In this document: positions 47,547-62,200 of the stretch, in pieces | Position numbering within the stretch: the first letter of the stretch is position 1 | Layout of the letters: every line of letters begins with the position of its first letter | DNA from: Mya arenaria | Lineage: Eukaryota > Mollusca > Bivalvia > Myida > Myidae | Direction: 5' to 3' | DNA: 64,000 nt | Assembly: GCF_026914265.1 (NCBI RefSeq) | Contig: NC_069124.1 | Span: 12,541,723 to 12,605,722 of the forward strand | Translations under genes and position numbers: made by a program | The notes under the pieces: generated by a model | The model's database searches: none | The model's input: the letters and a program-made list of their open reading frames with translations, nothing else | Told to the model about the DNA's origin: nothing

Positions 47547-49124
47547 ACATGTAAGGCTCGTTCTCGCAGAAACGAGCAAGGGGACCATAGGGACCTATGT
47601 CACTGTGTAGCCGAGACCTGGCCCTAGGTGATGGCACATGTGAATACCCTAGGATTTTAGGCAGGCTATGCGGGATAGGGACATGAACTCGACCCCCCGT
47701 GCCAATTTGGCCCATATTCAGACACTGTTATGGTGCGGATGCCTTAAAAACGAGCAAGGGGACCAATGGCACTGTATCCAAGGGTTACCTGGCGGTGTGA
47801 TACATTCGGGGAAACTGTTAATACTACGAGGATTTTAGTCTGGCCCCGTCCTTAGCCCAACATTGTGCGTGTATGGGCAATATCAGCCCTACTGACCCCT
47901 ACCATACATGTAAGGCTCGTTCTCGCAGAAACGAGCAAGGGGACCATAGGGACCTATGTCACTGTGTAGCCGAGACCTGGCCCTAGGTGATGGCACATGT
48001 GAATACCCTAGGATTTTAGGCAGGCTATGCGGGATAGGGACATGAACTCGACCCCCCGTGCCAATTTGGCCCATATTCAGACACTGTTATGGTGCGGATG
48101 CCTTAAAAACGAGCAAGGGGACCAATGGCACTGTATCCAAGGGTTACCTGGCGGTGTGATACATTCGGGGAAACTGTTAATACTACGAGGATTTTAGTCT
48201 GGCCCCGTCCTTAGCCCAACATTGTGCGTGTATGGGCAATATCAGCCCTACTGACCCCTACCATACATGTAAGGCTCGTTCTCGCAGAAACGAGCAAGGG
48301 GACCATAGGGACCTATGTCACTGTGTAGCCGAGACCTGGCCCTAGGTGATGGCACATGTGAATACCCTAGGATTTTAGGCAGGCTATGCGGGATAGGGAC
48401 ATGAACTCGACCCCCCGTGCCAATTTGGCCCATATTCAGACACTGTTATGGTGCGGATGCCTTAAAAACGAGCAAGGGGACCAATGGCACTGTATCCAAG
48501 GGTTACCTGGCGGTGTGATACATTCGGGGAAACTGTTAATACTACGAGGATTTTAGTCTGGCCCCGTCCTTAGCCCAACATTGTGCGTGTATGGGCAATA
48601 TCAGCCCTACTGACCCCTACCATACATGTAAGGCTCGTTCTCGCAGAAACGAGCAAGGGGACCATAGGGACCTATGTCACTGTGTAGCCGAGACCTGGCC
48701 CTAGGTGATGGCACATGTGAATACCCTAGGATTTTAGGCAGGCTATGCGGGATAGGGACATGAACTCGACCCCCCGTGCCAATTTGGCCCATATTCAGAC
48801 ACTGTTATGGTGCGGATGCCTTAAAAACGAGCAAGGGGACCAATGGCACTGTATCCAAGGGTTACCTGGCGGTGTGATACATTCGGGGAAACTGTTAATA
48901 CTACGAGGATTTTAGTCTGGCCCCGTCCTTAGCCCAACATTGTGCGTGTATGGGCAATATCAGCCCTACTGACCCCTACCATACATGTAAGGCTCGTTCT
49001 CGCAGAAACGAGCAAGGGGACCATAGGGACCTATGTCACTGTGTAGCCGAGACCTGGCCCTAGGTGATGGCACATGTGAATACCCTAGGATTTTAGGCAG
49101 GCTATGCGGGATAGGGACATGAAG
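47547..49124. repeat. 359-bp satellite array, 4.4 copies, running into the gap
   Basis: ACATGTAAGGCTCG begins units at 47547, 47906, 48265, 48624 and 48983, exactly 359 bp apart. The units appear identical or almost so. Each unit is itself a diverged dimer of ~180 bp: ACGAGCAAGGGGACCA occurs twice per unit, and GTGAATACCCTAGGATTTTAG is matched by GTTAATACTACGAGGATTTT. The array is cut at 49124 by Ns, so its true length is unknown. The repeated 61-codon minus-strand frame only reflects unit identity. Confidence 0.95.
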
Positions 49125-49223
49125 NNNNNNNNNNNNNNNNNNNNNNNNNNNNNNNNNNNNNNNNNNNNNNNNNNNNNNNNNNNNNNNNNNNNNNNNNNNN
49201 NNNNNNNNNNNNNNNNNNNNNNN
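49125..49223. other. Assembly gap (99 Ns)
   Basis: Run of N between the satellite and the first visible CCP exon. More satellite and the 5' exons of the CCP gene may be missing here. Confidence 0.99.
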
Positions 49224-49445
49224 TGTAGTAAAAATGGTAATAGGATTGTCATTAATTTATTAACTGTGTGATCATTAGAATTTAATGTTTGACCAAGACT
49301 GAAACCGTCTTTAGTGTTTGTTTTAAGACTGGAACATTTTTTGATTGCAATATGATATGAATGAAGACGATATTGGGGTGTTATTTATGCTTTATGTAGA
49401 ATATTTCTTGCTGTATAACATGTGCTTTATAATTAAATCCTTTAG

Positions 49446-52400
49446 TACATGCCTACCACCAGCTGTTGTTGAGAACGGTAACTTTACGATACGTTCAAAC
49501 GGACTCGAAACAAGTGCGATATACTCTTGTGATGCCGACTATACACTCGTAGGAGACGAAGTTTTGTATTGTGCAAGTGACGGCTCGTGGGCAGACAACA
49601 TTCCTGTTTGCGGTAGGTCAACGTATATTGCTAATAGTGATTGAGTATATATTTCATTCCAGAGAAGGATGTGTCGTTACTTTTATAAGTACGTTAACGG
49701 TTAATATTGTTTATTAATTAGCAATACTTACCTGGCAATTGTTACCGGCCGGGAAATACTATGGAAACAAGTCAAATCGCTCCTTGAACTAGTTACACTT
49801 ACTTATACATACATACTCGTAACACATACTCAAATAAATGGTTGACATCTATGTTTCAATCTAACATCTTCTGTCAGTGAAAGTCATGAACGATAGATTC
49901 TAAAATGAAAGATGTTACTTGTAAAACCGCGCTGGAAATCCAAAATCTAAATTCATCGACGACATATGCCAATTAACCAAATGACACAACTCAATTGAAC
50001 AAATGATGACTTAACACATATGCTTACATTTGCTACTAGTTAATACTTATCTATTTATACAATGATAGATATTTTTTTATCTTCAATGGCAAATTACATC
50101 AATTAGGAAGTGACTGCTCAGTGTTACATGTGTTTTAGCACATGAACGTGAATCAAAGCATGGTTATACACATCTCAGACCATTGGTTACTTTTCATCTT
50201 TATAGGTTTTAAATCTGAATGGTTATTGATTATAAAAACATTCCAAACATGCTAGGTATACATGATTTACTGTTTCGTTTGCAGTTTCGTCGCATCGTTT
50301 GAACGTCCATACCGGATGTGGTCACTTAATCAAATACATAGTGGTTACGTTCAACCGATTTTTTTTTTTCTATAGAACGTTACATTTACTCACTTTTTTA
50401 AATGTTTAGTTCGTAAGTGTAATTTTTTTCATTATGGAGTTTTGGTCATGAAACACTAGAACTCAGTGTGTCTAACCTTGACAATTTTTTTCCGACATTC
50501 CATAGAAATATTACCAAATGTCTTTCATACTCACCGAATAGTAATACAGTTACATACTACTTAATTTGTAATGCCTTAAACAAGCTTGCATAATGTGATT
50601 TTCACGTTTTCGCAGTATGTTCGTCCTTTCAAATGCCGACAAATGGAGGCATTCAATATCTGCTGACGGCACGACTGCAACGTACACCTGTGGTGATGGA
50701 TATGCGCTAATGGACAGACGATGCAACAGTGTGGCAGTGTCGAGGACTTATTGTCTGGAAGCCTACCTCCAACATGTGGTGAGAAACATTGTTGTACTTG
50801 AATTATAGTTTTATTGTGTGTAAGTTTAAACTATTCGTAAACTTGTATGATATAACAGCGTAAAATACTAACGATTGCTCTCTAGGGTGGTTATTATAAA
50901 TTGCATTGAGCTTTATTACAGTACCTTGCTCGACATGGACTTCGTTTCCGGTGGATCAGTAAATATTTCTACTGACGGCGTAACAACGATAGCAAGGTTT
51001 ACATGCGGTGAGGATACACGCTACAGGGAGACTCAGATATTTCCTGTCGGAGCGATGGATCCTGGGATTTCCAAGCTCCTGAGTGTGGTAAGTAATTCAA
51101 TACGATACTCAGTGATGAAATGTATGGTAAACATGCTTTATTCAAAATTCGATTTCGTTGTGAACCTTTGATATTAATGGATGATGACGTATATAACGAC
51201 AATGATGTGCTTATGTTATAATGTTATTGTCTAGTTTCGTGCAATCCTCTGACGCAGCCGGCGGGCGGAACGCTAAGTTACTCAACGGATGGTACGGTGA
51301 CTAGGGTATCTGTGTTGTGTAACACTGGATACAGTTGAATGGTGCAAGGAATCTTACATGTCGAGCAGATGGATCTTGGAATCTCGAACCTGATTGTGTG
51401 GTTAGTAGTTTTGATTTCTTGTATCAATTTTTTAGTGAGTTAGTCCGTCATATCTCAAAGGGACGTTTCGATGTTATATTGAGCCATGGTGTGTGCTGTA
51501 CATCTTTGTTGATGTCATACACTTCTGTTTTTTCATTAGTTTCTTGCCCAACCCTGACCGACCCATACAGTGGTACAGTTGATTTAGAAACGGATGGTAC
51601 AACCACAAGGCTACGTATATGTGTGCTGCTGGCTACTATTTGGATAGAACGGACAGCCTTACCTGCCAACCAACGGATTTTGGTCAGACGTGGCTCCTAT
51701 TTGCAGTGAGTTATGTTCTTTACTTGTAGTTAAATAGCAAATATATAACGTTCGTATTGTTTTTGCTAAACATACACTTTAAAAGTTATATATGGATGTA
51801 ATATACATTTCAGAGTGTGAAGAACCACCCGTTTTAAACCTCGGAAGTTTTAACATATCTGTGGATGGGCTAATGGTGACTTACAGTTGTGAAGTGGGTA
51901 GCTCCATGTTCGGCGATACTTCACAGATGTGTGACACCGCAGGGGCAGGCTGGCTGGGAGAACAGCCGGAGTGTTGTATGAAATATGTTTCCTCATGATT
52001 CAATGATATTGTGATAAATGTGTGATTTATATTTGCCATATGTTTCAGTCAACAAATACATTGATTTAAGGTTTGAAATATAAGACGTATTCTCCTTTTT
52101 GAAGTTATATGTGTTTGTAAGTAATAATGTCTTGTCAAAAGTTTTTATAATTATTTTAGCTACATGCGATCCATTGGGGCTCTGTTCGAAACGGAACATA
52201 CCACTTTACCACTAATGGTGAGGCGACATTGGCGACTTTCACTTGCGATGTAGGAAACACTGTATCCGGAGTATCCGTCACCACCTGTCTCAGCGATGGC
52301 TCTTGGGATCTGCAAGTGCCAACCTGTGGTACGACAAAAATGTATTTGTATAGACATATATATGATATTATCTTATGTATTGTTATACATTCATATTATA

Positions 52401-52603
52401 ATGCTTATCTATTATTTTGCCATTCTTTGTTAAGTGTATTGTCCTGAAATTGCCGCCTTGGCAAATGGAAGTTATATCGTGAGTACGAACGGAACTGATA
52501 CTATAGTTGACTATCGGTGCGATGTGGGCTTCACACTTGCCGGTGTTTTCATTTTCGTCTTGCCAGTCAGATGGACAGTGGTCAAATCAATCGCCAGTTT
52601 GTG
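49446..52603 (+). CDS. CCP modules 1-8, mostly frameshifted
   Basis: Exons 49446-49612, 50616-50778, 50922-51087, 51235-51400, 51540-51705, 51814-51975, 52160-52328 and 52435-52603. Only 51814-51975 (module 6) has a length divisible by three and an open frame. The others carry one or two frame changes each, yet all four cysteines and the GxW motif can be read across frames. Splice signals are mostly intact (51400 has an odd TGTGTG before GTTAGT). This fits uncorrected base-level errors near the gap better than decay, because splice sites and cysteines are preserved. Confidence 0.75.
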
Positions 52604-55600
52604 GTACTGTATAGCCTGCATTTCATTGCTCTGATGTATATTTAAACAAAACATAAACATATTTACTTCAAAGTCGTATCTGAGTTAAAAATAGTGCTTC
52701 TTTGTGTACATTTGTGTCAATTCATTTCTTACGTTTCGCACTAAACACGTGGAAAGTTATTATTATTATCAAGTTTCTTAAAACTTAATATTGAACTACA
52801 GTCCCGTGCTTAGAGCTGGCAAGTATCCACAACGCCGACAGGGTCATCACTACAAACGGAACAACTACGACTGTTAATTTTTCGTGTATGGATAAATATA
52901 CTTTGGTTGGAGATGAAGATCTGATTTGCATGACTGATGGGTCATGGCAAGGAGCAACCCCGACATGCGGTATAAACCATTGATATACATGTACATGTAT
53001 ATATATATATTCGCTGAAAAGTTCCCATGTGATATCTAAAATGGTTTCGTTCATAGTACTACTTTTCTCTACTGTACTCATTACTTACTACGTTACATAT
53101 TGTTTAGTGTGTTCATCATTCCAATCTCCCTTGAACGGCGATCTGAAGATCTCGGAGAACGGAACAGGCGCCACATATACCTGTGCAGAGGGATTCTCTC
53201 TCAGTGGAGAGGCACAACAAGTCTGTGAAACTGTTGATGCTCAGCTTGCCGGCAACGACCCACCGACTTGTGGTATGTCTTTTTCTACAAGTTATAAGAA
53301 AATACATCTAAAGTTGTTTTCCTTTCATTTTAACAGGTCTGAAACCCTGTTGATTCCGTGTTTTTTCTGGCTTTTATATGATTACACGCAAGATGAAAAA
53401 ATGCTTTGAGTATTATTATTACTTGGAACATAAATTATTGTTATAGTGGGGTGTGCGACGCTCCAAGCAACCAACGCATTTACTAATGCCAGTACGGATG
53501 GGTTGACGACCGTCATGGAATTTACTTGTGATGTCGGTTACACTTTGGTCGGGTCATCTAGTACACAGTGCCGTAGCGATGGTTTATGGACAAATGACCC
53601 GCCTTCTTGTGGTAAGATCACTTCCTTTTTATGGCCCCTCTTCTTATGGTAAGTTCAAACTAGCTATATAAGGTTGATCTTCTCATCATCTGATTGTGGG
53701 TTAACTTCATTCTAATTATTTACTATGGCAGTCACATCTCATGTACATGACCAGAAAACATAAGGAAAAGGCAAGACATATTTTTAATTTAGCCTTATGA
53801 AGAAGGTCAGCCATTAATGAAATAGATTTTTTTTCACATGCAGTGTCATGCCCGGGCCTTTATGCAACAGAGGGAGCAGTGTTAGAGCAGATTTATAGAG
53901 GCGGTGTTACAATTGCCAGCTTTAGTTGTAACCTTGGGTACAGCATTCTTGGATCCTCCATTCTGACATGTCGTACGGATCAGACTTGGGATTTCCAGAC
54001 ACCCTCATGTGGTATTGAGTTTTTCATTTGCGTTCGAAGGAATATTTTAAACAGGGATTTCTAATACATTTCCAGTAATCCTTATTGCAATTGGACAATT
54101 TTCTCAAACACCTACTGCATGTGTCGAAATGTAAAATTTAAGTTTTATGTTTGCTGTAGCAAGATAAACCGTTTTTTTGTAGTGCAATGTCCAAGCCTTG
54201 TTGATCCTGCAAGCGGCAGCGTCGACGTAAGCACTGACGGATTAACCATGGAAGCTGCATTTGTGTGTGCGTCTGGATATTATCTCGAGGGAGCTGATGT
54301 AATTTTGTGCAATACGTCTGGACTATGGAGTGAAGATAGTCCTGTTTGCAGTAAGTTAGGTTATTCCGCCTTGGTTCAAATTATTTGAATACACAGTGTG
54401 TATCATATGTTTGTTTTACATTTTTATTTGTTTTATTATGCTTTCGAAACATCACCAAAGCTCACCATTTTTTTCACAGAGTGCGTTATGCCAACTAGCA
54501 TTTCAAACGGCGCTTACCAGGTAAGGGAAAACGGCAGTGTGCTCGAGTACTCGTGTATTGAGGGGTATACACTTTCTGGAATGACCGTCAGGACATGTAG
54601 TGATTCCGGGGATGGCTGGTCAGACTCTAGTCCTTCATGTAGTAAGAATCATTATTTATACTTTGAAAGTATTTTTCTGTATTGTGTAGTATCTTTTTTG
54701 TACAAATGCAATAGACGGTGTACATGAAATAAAAGTCTTAATCAAAGTGGTAATTTAAATAATACCTTTTCTTTAAAACGTGTCTTCCAATCGGCATGTG
54801 CTTATGTGTCACTTGTGTACATCTGCATTTCAGTAAAATGTGGTGATCTGGCATCGCCAGACTCGGGTAATGTATTATTAAGCACGAATGGTACCGTCAC
54901 ACACGTGCAGTATTTCTGCGATGTCGGCTACTCAGCATCTGGCGTCAGCGAGTCCAGATGTCTTGAAGATGGAACGTGGGAGCTATCTGATCCTCCTACA
55001 TGTGGTAATGCAGTGTTTAAAAACCCAGGATTTCATTATATATTCGCAATGAACAATTCCGATAAAATTGAAATTGTTATGTTCATGCATTTTTTTTCTA
55101 AAGACAACGCTCAAGAAGGTCTTCTCTTCTACTAGATGTTTCCTTTTAAATGTATATCTGTTCATATTACCAAACGACAGTCTGGTTGACTCACTTACTT
55201 TATTCTACTTTTTCAGTACCATGTGACCCACTAGAAGACATGGTGAACGGGAGCGTTTCTTATACCACCAATGGTACTGAAACAGCTCTCACTATCGAAT
55301 GTGAGTTGGGGCATACTCTGAGTGATAATGCCATCGTTTCCTGTCAGCCAGACGGCACATGGACAACCGGACTTCCTCAGTGTGGTCAGTATTTTATATT
55401 TCCTGTCTTTTTATGTCAGGAAAGTATCAAAGACATTCGAATTTATGAAACTTTGGAAACCACCCACAACCTAATTTGAAAATAGTATTGTAAGCAATCA
55501 AAAAAATTATATATGCTTTCCAGTCAACTGTAACGATATTATTTCTTACTTTGTCAGTGTATTGTTCCTCGCTTAACGACCCCAAGAACGGCTTTTCGGA

Positions 55601-58600
55601 TTCGTTTAATGAAGACAACCAGGCGAAAGTATCATTCAGTTGTGACAGCGGTTACACCCTGATTGGACAGTCGACAATTACCTGTCGTCCGGACGGAACG
55701 TGGTCGGATGATGCACCCTCTTGTGGTAATGTGTTTAAATAGTTTTAAAAATCATTATTTTAAAACGCATCAATAATAAACCCTGAAGTTTTATGTAGAT
55801 ATGAATATGTTGACAAATCTTCAATACTGAGCCAAAGAAACGGTATCATTCGTCAGCCCTTACATTGATACATGTCTTTTTGACAGAATGTGAGGTGTTC
55901 AGTTCACCACAGAACGGGAACTTGACAATTTCCACGGACGGCACTAAGGCTAGTTACACTTGTGGGGAAGGCTTCACACTGACGGGAGACACTACAATAG
56001 ATTGCATTACAGCAATAACAACCCCAGACTATACACCTCCATCTTGCAGTATGTAAACTATGGATTTAAATATTTCTCGAGATAATAAATGGCATGATTG
56101 TATCATAATATAAACAGTTTGCCAAATAAATCAATATTATATTGTGTTTAATATAAACTGCATGTTCAATCTTGTTTATATTTGCGGTAGCCTATCAACA
56201 TAGTTTAGAGGAATATATCATGTCTTCATGTGTTTCATACAAAGCTGTATTTTGCCAGCTCTGTGCGATCCGCTATCAACTACCGCAGCAATTGCATTGG
56301 CCTCCGACGAAACTGTGACTTCGGCGACATTTTCATGTGAGGTTGGGGCTACGTTAGTTGGTGCAAGTATCGCCACTTGTCGAAGTGATGGAACATGGAA
56401 CACGTCTCCTCCAACATGCGGTAACTGAAATAATAATATTTCGAAGTTGTGTTACAAATGTTCACAGTGTTATTATTGTTTCAACTTTAGATTGTAGATG
56501 TAGTTGTTTTTAAATTAGTGCTATGCTTTCCTCTAGTTCCAAATGAATAATCAACATACTAACTATTTGCTTCTATATTAATTGGGTAAGAAACACTTTG
56601 TTCTGAATATCAGTTTGATTTATTTGATTAGTTTACTTTTTTATTTAAATAGTTACGTGTGCGACATTAGGCACCGTATCTGGGGGCACAGTGGAGCTAC
56701 AGGCGTCCGGGACGACAACAACAGCGGTTTTCACTTGCGAGACGACACATGCCCTATACGGAGCGGCTAATCTCACATGCCGAGACGATGGATCGTGGGA
56801 CTTTCAGCAACCAATATGTGGTATATATTATTGAAAAGAAAAAGGATGTTTTGCAAAGTGTTTTGGAAAGCGGAAAGAAAAAAATCTGTGTAATCTATAT
56901 ACTGTAATATATACACTTACTTTTTATGTGGTTTGCATCTAACAGTCAAATTACCATCCGCTCTTGTTGTCTTGTTACAGTTTCCTGTCCTGCCTTGGAT
57001 ACACCAACAAGTGGCTTTGTCAACGTTACAACGGATGGATCTAACCCTGTTGCAATGTTCACATGTGCCAGCGGTTACTTCATTGACGGCAGATCCAGCC
57101 TCGCATGCCAGGCAGAAGACGGTCTGAGTGCACTCTGGGACTTCCATCAACCTCTGTGCAGTATGAACATTTACATACATATCAAATAGGGTTATTAGTA
57201 CTGTGTTGTTGTTTTCGACTCTGAGTGGTTTTTTGCAGATTTGGATTTCACGAACCGAAGGAAATCAAAATCAGCAAAAATCCACCAGAGTCGAATACGA
57301 CATGCCGGATCAAAACGCAGCACAAATAACCCTTTTATTATATACATTGCTGGTTAGAGCACTTAAAAGCCACATGTTTCATAATAAATGTCATTTTAAA
57401 GACGAACTAATTTGTTTGATGACATCATTTTAACATCGCGCAACGATACTTGTTATGACATGACGTCACAAGAGTGGAATACGGCCGTATTGCACTGGAG
57501 TGGAATACGGACTACCGTATTTTGCGATATGTGTGACCTAAAGGCGACGGTTAGGATTTATGTAGTTATTTAATCCAAAAAGGGTTCCCGTTGACTTCTG
57601 TTCATTTTGGAAACAAGATGATACATCAGTGTCAAAATGATCACATGCAGGTTTAAACTTCAAATGTAAAGGAATCTGCGAATTTGGCGTGAGAGGGTGC
57701 GCACTTTGGAAGCGCGGCTAAGAAAGTGTGCCCCCTTCCAAAAGAATACCCGTCGCACCCCGCATCCAAATCCGCTGATGTTTGGCGCACAGAAGCTGTT
57801 ACCTTTACCAATGCATCCTTTATAAAGTGCACTTTGTCAAACCTCCTAAATGTGAAAATTAAAACATAATGCTGATGAATTTATAATTTCAGAATGTAAC
57901 CCATCCGGTCAGATATCCAATGGGTCGGCGGTATTGTCGGCAGACGGCATGTCGGTGACATACACTTGTGACACTGGCTTCACGCTCAATGGCGCTGGAA
58001 TTAGGTCTTGCAACACCGACGGGACAGGCTGGACTGGCACAGAACCAAGCTGTGGTGGGTAATTGAATGTGCTTGTTCAACCAATAAACATTAGACAAGA
58101 TATAGTTTCCTAAATTATTCCAAAACTCCTTAGGATCAGCTATTTTAGAAGCTTTGCATACATTTGAATTAAGACGACATTTTTTGCAATGTGATTTATT
58201 ATTAAAAAGGATGGATATGTATGAATGGATGTAATTAAATTGTAATAAACACCTCAAAATTCGGAAATTAGAAAAACTTTATTCGAGTAGTGCATGAGAC
58301 AGTATTGTAACAGTCTAGTATGAAAATCTGCAGTTTCTTGCCCTGAACTGACCACTCTTTCGAACGGGGATATAACCCTGGTTACGAACGGCTCAGTGAC
58401 GTCCGTTGAAGTGGCATGTGATGTCGGTACATCTGCCCGTGGAGAAGACATGCTTGTGTGTAATCCGGATGGTACATGGAATGCAAGTCTGCCTGACTGC
58501 GGTAAGTGGCTCTGTTTGATCAAGCATATTGGAAATGTTGTTTTTTGTACTCTCCAAAAAAGAGAATTTAGTCTGAATTCACTATGTGAACTTAGTACGA

Positions 58601-59200
58601 ATGTTTAGTCGACGTTACATCAAAGTACTTTTTAATAGAATTGAAGAAGTATATCAAATTAAATAAATAATATTACGTATAAATAACACATTCCAGTGGA
58701 ATGCCCTGCTCTCACACTGGACAGTCATGGAAGCGTTAATGTAACCAGCACTGGTACCATTAGCGAAGGCGCGTTTTCGTGTGACGTCAATTACACGATG
58801 GCTGGTACCGAGCGTCTGACATGTCGGGAGGACGGAACATGGTCAGCTACGGAGCCAACGTGTGTTGCATGTTCTGCCATTGATACGATCCTGAACGGTC
58901 ATATTACAATTACCACAAATGGGAGTTTAACTTCAGCTGCGTTTTCATGTGAGGACGGATATAGTTTGGCTGGCTCGGAAATATTGGAATGTAACTCCTC
59001 CGGAATATGGGACAAATCCATACCTAAGTGTGGTAATACTTTTTGCTTCTTTCTAATATTATCAATGAATTAATGCATAAAGATGTACTTCGACCTTTCT
59101 TAACTTTAAAAGAACCACATTGACAGTTGTGAGCTTCAGGCTATCCTTTTTTGAATTCTTATTAATTATCATAATAATGGTACTACTACTACTACTACTA

Positions 59201-59280
<80 letters not shown>

Positions 59281-62200
59281 ATAAAGGGTTTATAGAAATA
59301 AGAAGCAATAATTGCTAGCTGTTTACTTTTCCAGAGTGTGACCGGTTGTTTCCCCCACCAATGGCAACATGACGGTGTCAGCTGACGGATCCCAAGTATC
59401 ATACACCTGCGATGTCGGTTTTTCCCTCCAGGGTGTTCCTTCTCAAGAATGTATTCTTGCAACATCTGGCTCCTCCGTCCAGCAGCAGCCTTCTTGTGGT
59501 AATACTGTCATTTAACGACGTGTAATATAGATTTAATTAAGGTAAAATGTTGATTTGGTTTGTAGACTTCATTTCGTCCGTGAAAACGTTTACACGTACA
59601 CGTTTAATCATTTTTGGTTTCATAATACTATGTTTATTGCTTCAGTAATATGTGGAACATTGTTTTCAACGGCTGGTCTTGAGGTTATACAGTTTACGGA
59701 CGGTGAACGAACGTACGCCGAGTTTAAATGCGATCCTGGTTACACAATGAGCGGGAAGACAATCATTAGCTGTCGCTCCGACGGCACATGGAATGCCAGT
59801 CAGCCTACATGTGGTAGGCTTAGTTTTTTCTATTTTTTGTTTTTACAGAGAAATTTTAAGCTAAGGACTGTAAAATACTGATAATAGTAACGTTTAATAG
59901 TTAATGATAAATATATATTCGTTAGAACACTAATCTGATTTTCAAGCGTTCGTTTAACGCTGCAATTCCGTACCGAGTGGTGCAATTATCAGTTTGCATT
60001 CAGTTATATGTATACAAACACCTTTGCAGAGGTTTGTGAAACATTGACGCCCCCGTCTGTCGGTGATGTATCGATAATGACAGACGGTGAGATGACCTCT
60101 GCCAATGTGACCTGTCCGGCAGGGTTTGTGTTGGACAGCAGTGGAACCCTTAACTGCAGAGCTGACGGAACCTGGAACTTCGACGTACCTGATTGTGGTA
60201 GGCTGTTTAACATTTTTTTGTATAATAATGATATCATTAATGTGTTGTATTCGCCCGTATATGACACGTTTATATTGCTGATTTTGTTACATTTGTCATT
60301 GTGCGAAAATGAAATATTAGATTTGTATCAGGAAATTGTTAAGTTAACACAAACTCACTTCTTATCGTTTTTATTTGTGAATTTTATGTTTTACAGTTTG
60401 TGAACCTCCGCCGTCTCTGCAAAATGGGGAAACAATCATCTCTGCAGATGGGCTTACGGCTAGGTATTCCTGTCAGTCAGGCTACAGTCTCTCAGGTCCA
60501 ACCACGAGAGTCTGCCAAAGTGACGGTACTGCTTGGACTGACGAGGATCCCTTTTGTGGTACTGATTGAACAATTTCTTATAAGTTAGGCACTGTTCATT
60601 GAATTGTTTAACTGTATGTCTCATTTTTACAAGCGGTACAGACAGTAGTTAAGTATACGATACATATTTAAATAGGCTCTTGTCAGGTCTTGAGTAAAAC
60701 TTATTTAATTCGCCATAGTAAAAAAGTTTAACTCAATGCAAACAGACTCAGCAATTGTTTTTTCAACATTATCCTTACAGTTCAATGTGAGGAACTGCAC
60801 CTTGGAGTAACATGAACGTGACCTTAGTGACAAGTGGTGTGATCAGTCAAGCCGTTGTATTATGTGACCCGTGGTTTACCCTCGCCGACAGCCAAAACGT
60901 CACCTGTAGCTCTAACGGATCATGGAATATCCACCTTCCGACATGCGGTAACGGATAAAGCTTACCAATTTCTTCTTGTTGCTGTTCACATTTTTTTTGT
61001 AATACGAGCGCTTTAAGCTTTACTGTAACCCAAATCAATGTTGTCGGAATCAACACTTAATCTCAATATAAAGCGTGCTTGTGATATATTCGACGTGGAT
61101 CATGACCATGGTATGTCAGTTTGTTCAAAATTGAGTGTTCTAGTCCTGTTTTCCAGTACGCTGTGAGCAGCTGCAGGTTGGAACAGGCCTGTCGTACAAG
61201 GTAACGACAAGCGGCTCCCTCTCTGTAGCAGAATACACATGTGCCAGCGGGTACACGCTAGAAGGAGCAACGAGCAGCACCTGCCTCCGTAATGGCTCCT
61301 GGGACAGCGTGCCGCCATCATGTGGTAAAATTATATAGTGTTTTTTTCCTTTGTGGACAACTTTTGTTTTCTTTTCGTTGGGAGAAAAAAACACAACTTA
61401 CGCCTTTACTCGTGTTGTAATCAATTATCTATTCGTGTTATTAAACAGCTAAACAATGATTTTGTTATAAGCGGTTGGTACCTTTTTAGTTTGAAAACTA
61501 GTTTTGCTCGTCATCCTAAAACATGGGATACATTTGACAAAAAATGAAATTCTGAAACAGAATACACACTATTTGATGAACATTGTGAATTCGATGTTTT
61601 AAATAGTTTTCAACTTATTCTTACAATCCAACAAATGCTAGCCCTGGCTGTGTCCACAGTGGGTCCATGCGAGGCGACGACGACCGAATGCAACAGCGGA
61701 GCCGCCATCGGTCTAGGAGTAATGTTTGGCCTGGCGCTCATTGCCGCGGTAATCCTAGGATACTTTGCCTGGAGGTACTGGCGACTGTGGAAGGGCGTCG
61801 GGGGAGGCAAGTCTGGCATGTACTCGAAAGGTAAATCGCTGTGTTTAATACTCAATAGTTCATGACTGCAGTCGAAAGCCGTTGTGTCTAACTCTGTTAT
61901 GTCGGACTTTTTTCCCGGTCCCGAATTTATTCCTTCTGTTTTTATAAAAAAAAACACATTTCCGCTTATGTCGATAATGTATATAGAAAACTCGCTATGT
62001 CGCAGTCATATTTCAATCACTGCGATCGAATTTCACTTACTGTATCTTACGAATATTATAATATCTTATTATTGAATCGTTTTAAACTATGTTCTTTACA
62101 CAACAGAACATTGTATAACAAAAATAAGGCGTACATATGGTAAAATTACATTTGCTGAGTAAATTGTTTTGACTTTATAGCGTTCTGTTGGAATCATAAC

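Noticed and set aside
47533-48792. Four near-identical 60-61 codon minus-strand open frames
   Set aside because: They repeat every 359 bp because the satellite units are identical. There is no start context, splice signal or protein-like composition to support coding.
59169-59465. 98-codon minus-strand frame with long Ile, Ser and Val runs
   Set aside because: Produced by the CTA/TTA microsatellite and the antisense of a CCP exon.
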